This document shows, in pieces, positions 15,265 through 24,735 of a stretch of DNA of 64,000 nucleotides. The number at the start of each line of letters is the position of its first letter. Positions within the stretch are counted from its first letter, which is position 1. Under the pieces are notes generated by a model that did no database searches, was not told the DNA's origin, and saw only the letters and a program-made list of their open reading frames with translations. The translations under genes were made by a program, and so were the position numbers. Source of the DNA: Haliotis asinina (taxonomy: Eukaryota; Mollusca; Gastropoda; Lepetellida; Haliotidae); assembly GCF_037392515.1 (NCBI RefSeq), contig NC_090291.1, positions 16,519,501 through 16,583,500 of the forward strand. The letters are read 5' to 3'.

Positions 15265-17772
15265 ATGACTACTGTGTGCGAGCTGAAGCGGGTCGCAAAA
15301 CAGAGAGGTGTGATCGGGTATTCTCGAATGCGGAAGTCAGCATTGTTGAGATTACTAGGTTTAGAAGCCCCTCCTACGGTAACACAATTAAAAGCTCAAG
15401 CAAAACAGCTTGGATACACGGGTTATTCAAACCTGGGGAGAGCCGGGTTAACCGCATTGTTATCACATGCCCCCGTAGCAAAACCTCCCACTGTAAAACA
15501 ACTGAAAGCTGAGGCACACGATTTGGGTTTAGGCGGGTATTCCCGTATGAGGAAACCACAGCTTGTAGAATTATTACGACAGAATAGAGCTATTGACCTA
15601 CAGTTTGTGCGCACTGAGCGCGCTGTAGGCAACTATTTGAGAGGTTGGCGCATGCACGTTGATAGAAACATAGACATTACAGATATCAAGCCTCTGATAG
15701 CTGATAAGGTCAACCAGGAACTAAATAACCTAGGAAGTATCAAGTTTCAGATCACAGTGAAAATGTCGCTCGATAAGCAGGTTGGGAGTACCACTGAATA
15801 TGTTCAGCCTTACTTCCGAGGTAAACAAGAGGTCGTCACACATACAGAGACCATTGACACATCAATCGATACCAGTTTTCAGCAGATACGAGAATACCTA
15901 GAACGCTACACACACTTGGGGTCCGGGTGGGCTGTAGATAAAATCGATAATGTCTATCTAGACATAGCTAACTACGTGCCGTTCAGAGGCGGGTCATACC
16001 TAGCCTTGCCACCATACTATAGGAACAAACATGCCATAGTAAACGTTAAGAATAGAGGAAACGATTGCCTGAGGTTAGCTATCAGGTCAGCCTTATTTCC
16101 AGCTGACACTCATTCAGATAGGCTTTCTAGCTATCCCCAAGACGATGGGCTCAACTGGGATGGTATAGATGAACCCACCCCCATATCCCAGATCACTAAA
16201 GTAGAAAAACAGAATAATCTGGCTATAAATGTCTTTGGGCACGAAGGTAACACAACAATAGTACACAGGGTCAGCCCGGTGAAGGATCGCCAAGTTATCA
16301 ATATATTCATGATCCAGCGAGGTGACAAGTATCACTACACATGGATAAAACACTTTAGCAGGCTGTTGTATGACCAATCGGCACACAGAGAAAAGACCCA
16401 CTTCTGTGAACGATGCCTACATGGCTTCACACGAGCTGATTTATTAGAATCCCACCGGGATGATTGTCAAGGTGTGGGGCAGACGGCCATACGAGTCGAC
16501 ATGCCTAAGGAAGGTGATAATATCCTAAAATTCAGTAACCACAAGAACCAAATGTCTGTGCCTTATATCATATACGCCGACTTCGAAGCCTTAGTTGTGG
16601 GTGATTCCCCCAGTGGTGCCTCCAGCGAGGCTCCCTTCACCCACAAAACACAAGAGCATAAAGCCTGTTCGTTTGGATACATTGTCGTCCGTTGTGACGG
16701 GGAAACGAAAGCTCCGGTAGTGCATAGGGGTCCTGACGCAGCTGAAAGGTTTCTAAAGTGTTTGCAGGAGGAAGAAAAAATTATTAGGAATGCATTGTAT
16801 AGAATCGCTCCCATGCGTATGACCCGAGTCGACAGGCTAGGTCACGCTAGTAGCACTAACTGTCACGTGTGTGACTCACCACTTAACGGTGATTCGGTGA
16901 GAGATCACTGCCACATAACTGGTAAGTATAGAGGCGCCACTCACAGCGCGTGCAACCTCAAGCTTAAAATCAACCCTAAAACAATAAACATCCCCGTTGT
17001 CTTTCACAACTTGAGAGGGTACGACTCACACTTGATCATGCAGGCCATCGCGAAAATCGATGGTAATATAACGTGCATCCCCAACAACATGGAGAGATAC
17101 ATGTCCTTCAGCTTAAACGGACTTAGGTTCATTGACTCGTTTCAGTTCCTCCTGTCGTCACTCGACAGTCTGGTCAAGGCCAACAATACCTTCCCTATCA
17201 CCGATCGATACACAGACGCCGAGACTAGACCCCTGCTTATGAGGAAGGGTGTGTACCCTTATGAGTACATGGATAGTTGGGTCAAGTTCACCGAGACCAG
17301 ACTACCCCCTATTGACTGCTTTTATAGCAAGCTGAATGAGGCGTCCGTCTCACGAGATGATTACTCGCACGCGACTAACGTATGGAATAAACTGGGTTGT
17401 AAGAACCTGGGTGATTATCACGACCTGTACTTGAGGACAGATGTACTGCTGTTAGCCGACGTGTTTGAGACGTTTAGGCGGACGTGTTTCAAGCAGTATA
17501 AACTCGACCCCGCATGGTATTACACCAGCCCAGGTCTGTCGTGGGACGCCTTGCTTAAAAAGACCGGAGTTAATTTGGAATTGCTCACAGATTACGACAT
17601 GCACCTATTCATTGAGAAAGGCTTGCGAGGTGGGATTTCCATGGCATCCAAACGATACGCTAAAGCAAATAATCAATACGTGAAAGGTTACGATCCTAAC
17701 AAGCCAACCAATCACATTCTCTACCTCGACGCAAACAACCTGTATGGATGGGCCATGAGCCATGAGCCATGA
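15265..17772 (+). pseudogene. polB: Protein-primed family B DNA polymerase, N-terminal part (frame broken at 17752-17778)
   Basis: First 60% of the element's replicative polymerase. From the ATG at 15265 come three SAP/Rho-N-like repeats (15271-15357, 15376-15462, 15490-15576), each of the form TVxxLKxxAxxxG...GYS...L..LL, probably DNA-binding. Then a C2H2-like finger (CERCLHGF...H..DC, about 16404-16467), exonuclease motif I (YIIYADFEALV, about 16564), an HNH/endonuclease VII-like zinc block (CHVC...DHCHITGKYRG...CN, about 16861-16960), exonuclease II region (HNLRGYDSHLIM), exonuclease III-type YLRTDVLLLADVFE, and polymerase motif A (LDANNLYGWAM). Just after motif A, four copies of a 7-bp unit (GCCATGA) change the frame and lead to TGA at 17770-17772. 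The remainder continues in another frame from 17769. It overlaps nothing upstream; a leader of about 140 bp precedes the ATG. Confidence 0.9.
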
Positions 17773-17778
17773 GCCATG
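17752..17778 (+). repeat. 7-bp tandem repeat causing the polymerase frameshift
   Basis: Four head-to-tail copies of GCCATGA (the last ends in T) directly after motif A. Copy-number change of a 7-bp unit shifts the frame unless it happens in threes. This is the only break visible in the polymerase. Confidence 0.9.
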
Positions 17779-18938
17779 TTATGGGGGTTGCACCAGATTC
17801 GAACAAAGGGTATATCCTCGAGGTTGACTTAGAGTATACCAAGGAATTACACACATCACACAACAGCTACCCCCTGGCCCCCGAACGTATGAGGGTTAAC
17901 CCAGACTGGATGTCTGAGTACCAACATAACTTGTTAGGTGGGCGTGTGACAGACGTTGAAAAACTCGTTCCTAACTTAATGAATAAGACCAAGTACATCG
18001 TTCACTATCGCAACCTACAGCTGTACCTGTCGTTGGGTATAAGGCTGACCAAAATACACAGGGTGCTCATGTTCGACCAGAGCCCATGGATGGAGCCCTA
18101 CATCAGAATGAACACAGACCTACGGAAAAAAGCCACCAGTGATTTTGAGAAAAATCTCTACAAGCTCATGAACAACTCGGTGTTTGGTAAGACTATGGAG
18201 AACCTGAGGAAACGCGTGACCGTGAAGCTGGTTCGGTCGAGTGAGGAAGACAAGCTCAGGAGATTGATAGTCAGTCCGGCATTCAACCGTAGTAAGATAT
18301 TCACAGACAACCTGGTTGCCCTACACATGAAGAAAAGCCACATAAAATTCAACCGGCCTGTTTACGTGGGGATGAGCATCCTCGATTTATCCAAACACCT
18401 GATGTACGACTTTTACTACAACGAGCTCAAGAAACAGTACGGCGACAGGTGTGAAGTGCTGTACACTGACACGGATTCCCTGCTGATGGAGATTCGAACC
18501 GAGGACGTGTACGAGGACATGAAAAAACACCTCGATTTATACGACACCAGCGACTACCCTAAGACCCATGCCATACACAGTACGGTAAATAAAAAGGTCC
18601 TAGGTAAGATGAAGGACGAGTGTGCTGGCACGCCCATAGCCGAGTACATAGGTTTGAGACCTAAGATGTACTCCATACTGAAAGCCGACAATAGTGAGAT
18701 CCGGAAGGCTAAGGGGGTTAAGAAGTATGTGGTGAAACAACACATCAAACACGCCAGATTCAAGGAAGCCCTGTTCAAGACCCGTACCTTTAGGCATAAA
18801 ATGAACACACTTAGAAGTGATGGACATAAGATATACGGACTGACTATAAACAAGACGTCCCTGTCGCCTATGGACACGAAACGTTGGATAGCTATTGATG
18901 GGATAAACACATACGCGTATGGACATGAAAAAATTTGA
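17769..18938 (+). pseudogene. polB: Protein-primed family B DNA polymerase, C-terminal part
   Basis: Open for 389 codons after the frame break and contains the rest of the catalytic core: a fingers region, motif B (KLMNNSVFGKTMEN, about 18163-18204), motif C (YTDTDSLLMEI, about 18463-18495) with the two metal-binding aspartates, and KKVLGKMKDE (about 18592), a conserved downstream element in Polinton polymerases. All catalytic residues are present, so the enzyme was functional until the 7-bp repeat change. Apart from the frameshift there are no stops, indicating a young lesion. The 3' end overlaps the integrase start (18919) by 20 bp in another frame. Confidence 0.9.
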
Positions 18939-19320
18939 GGCTATTTACTACAGCCCGCGTGGGTACTGGAAAGGAGCTAGCGCAGTAGATAAGCTAGCTA
19001 AAATAGCGCGAGTACCCCCGTAGGAAGCCAAAGCGTGGCTTGAAAAACAAGCCCTGTGGCAGATCTATTTGCCGGCACCACGCTACGTGCCTAGAAGGAG
19101 GTTCGGTATTGACATACCTAATAGCGTTCACCAGGCAGACCTACTGTTCCTACCCCACGACAAGAGGTACAAGTATGCCTTAACCGTAGTGGAGGTAGCC
19201 AGTCGTTACAAGGAAGCCGAACCCTTGACCACGAAAGATTCGGCCCAGGTAGCCAGAGGATTCGAACGCATATACAAACGCAGCCCGCTGAGTTCATGGG
19301 TGCCGTGTCACAACTGCTAG
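18919..19320 (+). pseudogene. int: Retroviral-type (Polinton) integrase, N-terminal part with in-frame TAG
   Basis: The frame starting at the ATG at 18919 encodes KKFEAIYYSPRGYWKGASAV, typical of the integrase N-terminus in this group, then hits TAG at 19021-19023 (codon 35). Beyond the stop the same frame continues with WLEKQALWQIYLPAPR and the first catalytic aspartate in HQADLLFLPHD (GAC at 19138-19140), then VVEVASRYKEAEPL. It ends out of phase at TAG 19318-19320. Just before that end, near 19287-19296, the coding segment expected to carry the second catalytic aspartate is missing and the frame changes. So there are two independent disabling lesions, a nonsense codon and a small deletion. 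Confidence 0.88.
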
Positions 19321-19847
19321 CCAAACACGATACAAAGGTCAGGCGTGGCACGGCCGGAGCCCATCGCAGCCAAGCCATAGTTGAGAGATTTAATAGGACT
19401 TTGGCTGAGCGCTTGTTCGGCCATCAGTATGCTAGGGAGATGGCCACCCCTGGAAAACGATCGACTGAATGGGTCACGAGGTTACCCAAGGTGGTGTCGG
19501 CAATCAACCATGAAGTCACCCGTCTCACCGGTAAGAAACCGGCAGACGCTATCAAACTAAAATCAATAGTTGCAGAGTCGGCCGCTCCATTGCGTGGGAA
19601 GGAGAAACAGATACCAGATAGGGCCCTAGTGAGGTATCTATACCAGCCGGGGGAACACGAGGGTGATAACCGTAAGCGGGCGGATCCTATATGGTCAGTC
19701 AAAACTTACAACATAGATAAAGTGGATATGAAAGCCGACGAACCTAACTTGTACTACTTGAGGGATGGGCCGGGTAGGGGGTTTGTAAGAGAAGAATTAT
19801 TGATCGTACCGTACGGCACTGTGTTACCTCCTACCAACACACGTTAA
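19291..19847 (+). pseudogene. int: Retroviral-type (Polinton) integrase, C-terminal part
   Basis: The frame resumes at about 19291 (EFMGAVSQLLAKHDTKVRRG) and runs 183 codons to the stop at 19847. It holds the catalytic glutamate of the DDE core (SQAIVERFN, GAG at 19383-19385), the helical KPADAIK region and a C-terminal beta domain (LVRYLYQPGEHEG ... FVREELLIVPYG) in the place where Polinton integrases carry a chromo/SH3-like domain. The stop codon touches the right inverted repeat (19848), so the integrase is the last gene. With the second catalytic aspartate lost, the protein could not join DNA even if the stop were read through. Confidence 0.88.
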
Positions 19848-19963
19848 GTAGTAGGGGTAATAGTAGCAAGAGCTAAGACCCCAACCAAAGCCTTATTTAG
19901 TAAATAAGGCTTTGTAGAGACTTTTCTTGAAAGTGGTCCAGAACCCCCATTGTATATACTACT
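19848..19963 (-). repeat. Polinton right terminal inverted repeat
   Basis: Reverse complement of 5691-5806 with two mismatches. It ends ATATACTACT and is followed by GCTTT. Confidence 0.95.
19887..19913. repeat. 27-bp palindrome inside the right inverted repeat
   Basis: Same 13-1-13 palindrome as in the left repeat, with the complementary central base. Confidence 0.85.
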
Positions 19964-19968
19964 GCTTT
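19964..19968. repeat. Target-site duplication, right copy (GCTTT)
   Basis: Identical to 5686-5690. Confidence 0.8.
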
Positions 19969-20530
19969 CAGTAACTTCAGTTTGCGTCTAGATATATTTT
20001 ACGACAGTACCAATCAAACAGCTGCCAAATAAACCAAACTGATCTTATTTACTTCATCTTTTTACGATTACCTCTGATGGGAGGAAAACAATGATTTGAC
20101 CTTCGCACCGTATCGACAGCTATAATTGATTTTTATGCCGGCTTCGGTGCAAACGGAATTCTACTGAAGCACCCGTAAATGTAAACATTTACAAGGTGTA
20201 AACATGTATTGCCCTTTTAAGATAAAAACACTATGACCATAAAGACCTTTTTTAACCATAACCTTATTTAGGACTGGCTGCAATACTGAAATGTCACAAT
20301 CTCTTGTTTTAAAATGCACTTTGTATGAAGGGTGAACTTTGTTTTACAAATGTAGTTAGACCGGTAGTGACTTCCTCCAAGCTAAGAACTAAGCAGCTAA
20401 GAACGCTCGCCGACAGATCTGTATCGAAATGTATCATGATAGATTAAAGAAGCTTTTTGTCCCTATAATACCACTTGCTAATATGTATGCCTGGCAACTC
20501 ACAACGGCAGCTTGCCTCCTTTGATGACAG
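19969..20530. other. Non-coding right flank of the Polinton
   Basis: AT-rich. I see no gene or repeat I can name. Confidence 0.4.
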
Positions 20531-20647
20531 ATGGGGCTGTGAGTTTACCTAGTGGCTAAAGCTTTAGCTAATCATGCTGAAGACGAAGGTTCGATTCCCC
20601 ACAAGGGTACGATGTGAGACCAGTTATTCTGTCCCGGGCTGTGATAT
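20531..20647 (+). repeat. Family A tRNA-derived SINE head, fused to family B
   Basis: A-box-like ACCTAGTGGCTAAAG and B-box GGTTCGATTCC with the typical CCCCACAAGGGTAC. It is truncated after GTGATATTGCC, where a family B copy begins without a gap. Confidence 0.75.
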
Positions 20648-20932
20648 TGCCCAGACCCGTGAAGGTCCCGGTGTAGAATAGGCCTTCAGCAACCCATGCT
20701 TGCCATAAAAGGCGACTATGCTTGTCGTAAGAGGCGACTAACGGGATCGGGTGGTCAGGCTCGCTGACTTGGTTGACACATGTCATCGGTTCCCAATTGC
20801 GCAGATCGATGCTGATGTTGTTGATCACTGGATTGTCTGGTCCAGACTCGATTATTTACAGGCCGCCGCCATATAGCTGTAATATTGCTGAGTGCGGCGT
20901 AAAACTAAACTCACTCACTCACTCACTGATAT
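20648..20932 (+). repeat. Family B repeat, near full-length
   Basis: It runs from AGACCCGTGAAGGTCC through CCTTCAGCAACCCATGCTTG, GGTGGTCAGGCTCGCTGACT and GATTGTCTGGTCCAGACTCG to the shared tail GAGTGCGGCGTAAAACTAAA and (ACTC)n. This is the best copy for defining the family in this window. Confidence 0.85.
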
Positions 20933-22408
20933 TGCCGGAATACATTGTAGTGTTTAAAGCGTCGTAAAACCATACTCATTCATTCACTCTATTCTGGGTA
21001 TTTTCAATCCGGAATAACTGTATTACATATAATTTTGTTACGTTTATTGCGCTATCAAAATGTGAACAGACTCACTTAATGATAGCACTACCACTAAATA
21101 TAATTCTTCAGACAACAGCCCTCAGCAGTATCATCACTCAATGTATGTGGACGATTTCAGCTATGTACATGAACATCCGAGAGATGTAAGAACAAAAGCT
21201 ACTATAGCATACATCATAATATGTAACATGAAACCTGCTTTATTGCGATTAGGGATAACATTTGATACTTTTTATCATTCTGTTGTTTGACTAAAATAAA
21301 AAAAAGTTTTGTTGCCAGTTACGTTGACACTACAAAATCCTTTCTTCATCCGTGTGAAATCTCTGCTAAAATGGTCTGTGGAGTAGGTTAGTGGCTAAAA
21401 GCGGTCTCACGCCGAAGACCCAGTTTTCAATATGATGATGATACATGTTCTAAGAGTGCATCCCCAGTTGGAGTTCCTTCTGATCTCAGTGCAGCCTATA
21501 CGTTGTGTTTAGGGGTTATGATAAAGAGAAATGCTGAGGAGTTCAGTACATGTATACTTTTCAAATGTTTGTTAAAACTTGTACTTCATGTCCCAGTTGA
21601 ACGTTCTTGCTTTAAGAGCATGTGGATCTGTATGGCTTTCGGGCAGTCACTGGAAATGTTTAATCGACCTCCTCCTGTAAATCGAAACACCTAAGGGCGT
21701 CTAGAGGGTGGGAATCTCAATCATGACGTTGCACGTCACTTCAATGTTGACCAAAGTTTGTTTGTTTATTCCAGCCATATGTTGGCGGTCTGTAAATAAT
21801 GGAACAGCCAATCTAGTGATCGCAGAATGTCCGGTTTGAGATGAGTTTCTTCGCAAGCGATTCGTAATCATTTGCAACTTTGACTTACGACTTCGGCATG
21901 AAACAGTCTTGTCCGATGTAGTGGTGAGGGTCAATCTGTATTTCACATCAACTGTTGGCGACCTACGTTCTGTTTCTGTTTTTGTTTCGTTGTTTTTTCC
22001 ATTGTCTTCAGTGGTAAAATAGTTTTAGATTTACGTGCAAGTTCCTAACATCATACTCTAGTTATTTCACAGTCCTTTGATGACTGGATTTCAACATTTA
22101 TTTATCATGCATGCAAAACGTATCTCGTCACTAGATGGCTGAAATATTGCCAAAGTGAGATTACATTTTGACTCACTCAAAATTCAAAATTGATTGCTTG
22201 GAATATCGTGTTCACACCTTTCTCATCAGCACCTTTTGCTTATGAGACACTTAATAAGGTAGTCTCAATCGCCGTATACAGAACAATGCCTGGCAATAGG
22301 AAACACCAATCGGTCGTAAGTCATCACGTGTAGAGACGCTAAGACGCGTATTTAATTGCTGACCACGTTTGTTTTCTGCAGGCGGCAAGATGAAGTTGAA
22401 ACACGACA
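20933..22408. other. Gene-poor spacer with SINE fragments
   Basis: Only decayed pieces are recognisable: a family A head fragment at 21374-21432 (+) and a family B tail fragment at 21768-21824 (-), which has CCAGCCATATG...GGCGGTCTGTAAATAAT. The open frames here are short and unsupported. Confidence 0.5.
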
Positions 22409-22668
22409 CGTGAAGGTCACGGGGTAGAGTAGGCCTTCAGCAACCCATGCTTGCCATAAAAGGCGACCATGCTTGGCGACTAACGGGATCGGGTGGTCAG
22501 GCTCGCTGACTTGGTTGACACATGTCATCGGTTCCCAATCGATGCTGATGTTGTTGGTCACTGGATTGTCTGGTCCAGACTCGATTATTTACAGACCGCC
22601 ACCATATAGCTGGAATATTACTGAGTGCAGCATAAAACTAAACTCAATCACTCACTCATTCACTTGAA
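22409..22668 (+). repeat. Family B repeat
   Basis: Near full-length. It lacks the CTTGTCGTAAGAG and CGCAGAT segments present in the copy at 20648, so internal deletions distinguish sub-copies. Confidence 0.85.
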
Positions 22669-22825
22669 AGACACTTCTGTTCAATGGCCTGTTCTATTTT
22701 TAAATAAGGGGTGTGCAGAATTCTCGGATGCGCACTGTGTACTCAAGATGCAGTTCAATAAAATATGCCACTAATATTTACTCACCACCAACGTATGTCC
22801 ACATTTTGTGCATGTATGAAGCATG

Positions 22826-22888
22826 ATCGCTTGTCTTCGGCGTGACGGGCGAACGCTTTAACCACTAGGCTACCCCACCGCCCGACAA
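22826..22888 (-). repeat. Family A SINE head fragment
   Basis: Reverse-strand head with A-box sequence (complement of CCACTAGGCTACCCCACCGCC) and TCGGCGTGACG. Confidence 0.7.
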
Positions 22889-22980
22889 GCATGAACATGA
22901 AATATATTATTAAGAGACAATGCCATTTAGAAAGTGTTCAAATGTAACACGTGTTATATTTGGGATGACACGCTCTCGTG

Positions 22981-23238
22981 GAGACCCGTGAAGGTCTCGT
23001 GGTAGAACAGACCTTCAGCAACCGATGCTTGCCATAAAAGGTGACTATGCTTGTCGTAAGAGGCGACTAACGGGATCGGGTGGTCAGGCTTGGTTGACAC
23101 ATATAATCGGTTCCTAATTAAGCAGATCGATGCTCATGTTGTTGGTCACTGGATTGTCTGGCCGAGACTTGAATATTTACAGACTGCCGCCATATGGCTG
23201 CAATATTGCTGAGTGCGACTTAAAACTAAACTCACACT
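22981..23238 (+). repeat. Family B repeat
   Basis: Near full-length with several substitutions. The tail is truncated to AAACTAAACTCACACTT. Confidence 0.85.
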
Positions 23239-24190
23239 TACATATTATAATTATATCAATATATAATGCAAAGGGAAATAGAGAAACACCAGAGGATTCA
23301 ATCGTTTTGATATTTTACATATATACGTACATCCGTTTGAATGTCTTCATTCATGGGAATTGTACAACATTTGACATTACCTGCCTTGCCGAACTTCTCA
23401 ATTGTGCTATTTGTTACTCAGATATTCGCGTATTATTTATGATGTTATACACCAGAATGTTTGACCAATCCATGCATTGTTCTGAGACCATATGAGAAAG
23501 ATAGTAGAACTAAAGATTTGTAGGTTATTAAGGTAGATACAAATAGAGATTCCACATATGGTCCTAAACGAGGCATGGTTATATACTGGACAAACATAGT
23601 TAGGGATATATGTAAGTTTTGAAATTACGAGTAATGATCTATATATTCATTGACAATCTGATGAAATATCAATCATTAAAAAATACCAATATCCCTAAAT
23701 CATTTTGTCTGGTATATTATGAGTGGGTTTTGTGCTCCCTAGGCAACTGTCCATCATTATCACGGCGGAAGACAAAATGTACGCCAGTATGGGAAATCGA
23801 ACAGGGGTCTTCCAGGTGCTGGCACTTCTGCCACTGCTCTTCGCGCTTCACTCCTAACTTTCGCAGAGTGAGCATCATCAGGGATAAATATTTCAATGTC
23901 AAAACTGTGAAGGGTCTTTTTACCACGGTTAGTTCTCATTTAAGTATTGGTTTTTAAAAGAAATTGATTTCATTGATGAATTACGATTAATGTGTTCTGT
24001 AGATGGTTACCATAAACAATAATCACAAAAACACCCTGTTCCGAGGTGCACGTGCATGTTTGTCTTTAACATGCATGTTCCCGGGGCCGGTTTGCCATAT
24101 GTGCAGTATGCAAAAAAAACCCTTTTGGGCTTATCTTATTTTGGTAGACACAGCTAAACTTTGACTATAAGCAAAAAGTAAACTTTATTT
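23239..24190. other. Non-coding spacer
   Basis: Open frames at 23130-23495 and 23619-23957 have no recognisable domains; the first begins inside a SINE. I see nothing else. Confidence 0.35.
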
Positions 24191-24735
24191 TGACCAACCA
24201 GTGAAATGGTCGACCGTCCAGGAGGTACAGCATATGATCAGAGGAACACACAAGATGAAGACCCATTTTGTGGTGGATCCGTCAAGGAGTGGGAATGTTG
24301 TTCCTGTGTCTGTAAACTTGACTTCATCACAGTTCCCGGAACATTAAAAGGGCACAGGTACCAGCATGTGATCCTGGACAGTGATGTAATGCCTCATTCC
24401 GATAACCATATTCTTGTCAGTCTATTAAGATGATAATGCCAGACCACTGTGACAACACAATCCAGCTGTTGTTCAGTATCTCCAACACAACGTCATTGAG
24501 ACACTACCATGACAAGCCAGAAGTCCAGACATACATCCAACAGAGCATTTGTGAGACATTTAGGGGCGTATGGTGAGAGCAAGGAATCCTTCAGTTTAGA
24601 ACCTTCGGGCATTGACCCTCGCATGATGAGTTGCAGCAGATTCCTCAACAAAGAGTCAGACGCCTGATGACCAGCATGAGACGGCGTCTAGAAAATGTTA
24701 TCCAAGTGCGAGGTGGTTATACAAGATGCTAAGTC
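24191..24735 (+). pseudogene. Tc1-like transposase relic
   Basis: Pieces of a second, older Tc1-type transposase in several frames: KLDFITVPGTLKGHRYQHVI followed by a PHSDNHILVS segment, then QDDNARP, RSPDIHPTEHL (acidic residue of the DDE triad) and the C-terminal QQRVRRLMTSMRRRLENVIQ plus VRGGYT-type ending. Stops and frameshifts throughout. No terminal repeats found. Confidence 0.7.

Larger units (their letters stand above)
5691..19963 (+). mobile_element. Polinton/Maverick (adintovirus-like) element, complete, 14.3 kb
   Basis: Bounded by 116-bp inverted repeats beginning AGTAGTATAT and flanked by the 5-bp duplication GCTTT. It encodes the diagnostic set for this group of self-synthesising DNA transposons/viruses: protein-primed family B polymerase, retroviral-type integrase, FtsK/HerA packaging ATPase, double-jelly-roll major capsid protein and a probable single-jelly-roll minor capsid protein, plus several lineage-specific small proteins. 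The inverted repeats differ at only 2 of 116 positions, which suggests a recent insertion. The polymerase and integrase frames are broken (see their entries), so this copy should not replicate or integrate by itself. A protease gene usual in the group is not visible. Confidence 0.95.

Noticed and set aside
15225..15512. 95-codon frame overlapping the polymerase start
   Set aside because: Out-of-frame shadow of the polymerase N-terminal repeats, with no motif.
19021..19023. Programmed stop-codon readthrough in the integrase
   Set aside because: The same gene also lacks the second catalytic aspartate region through a deletion, so simple decay explains the TAG better than regulation.
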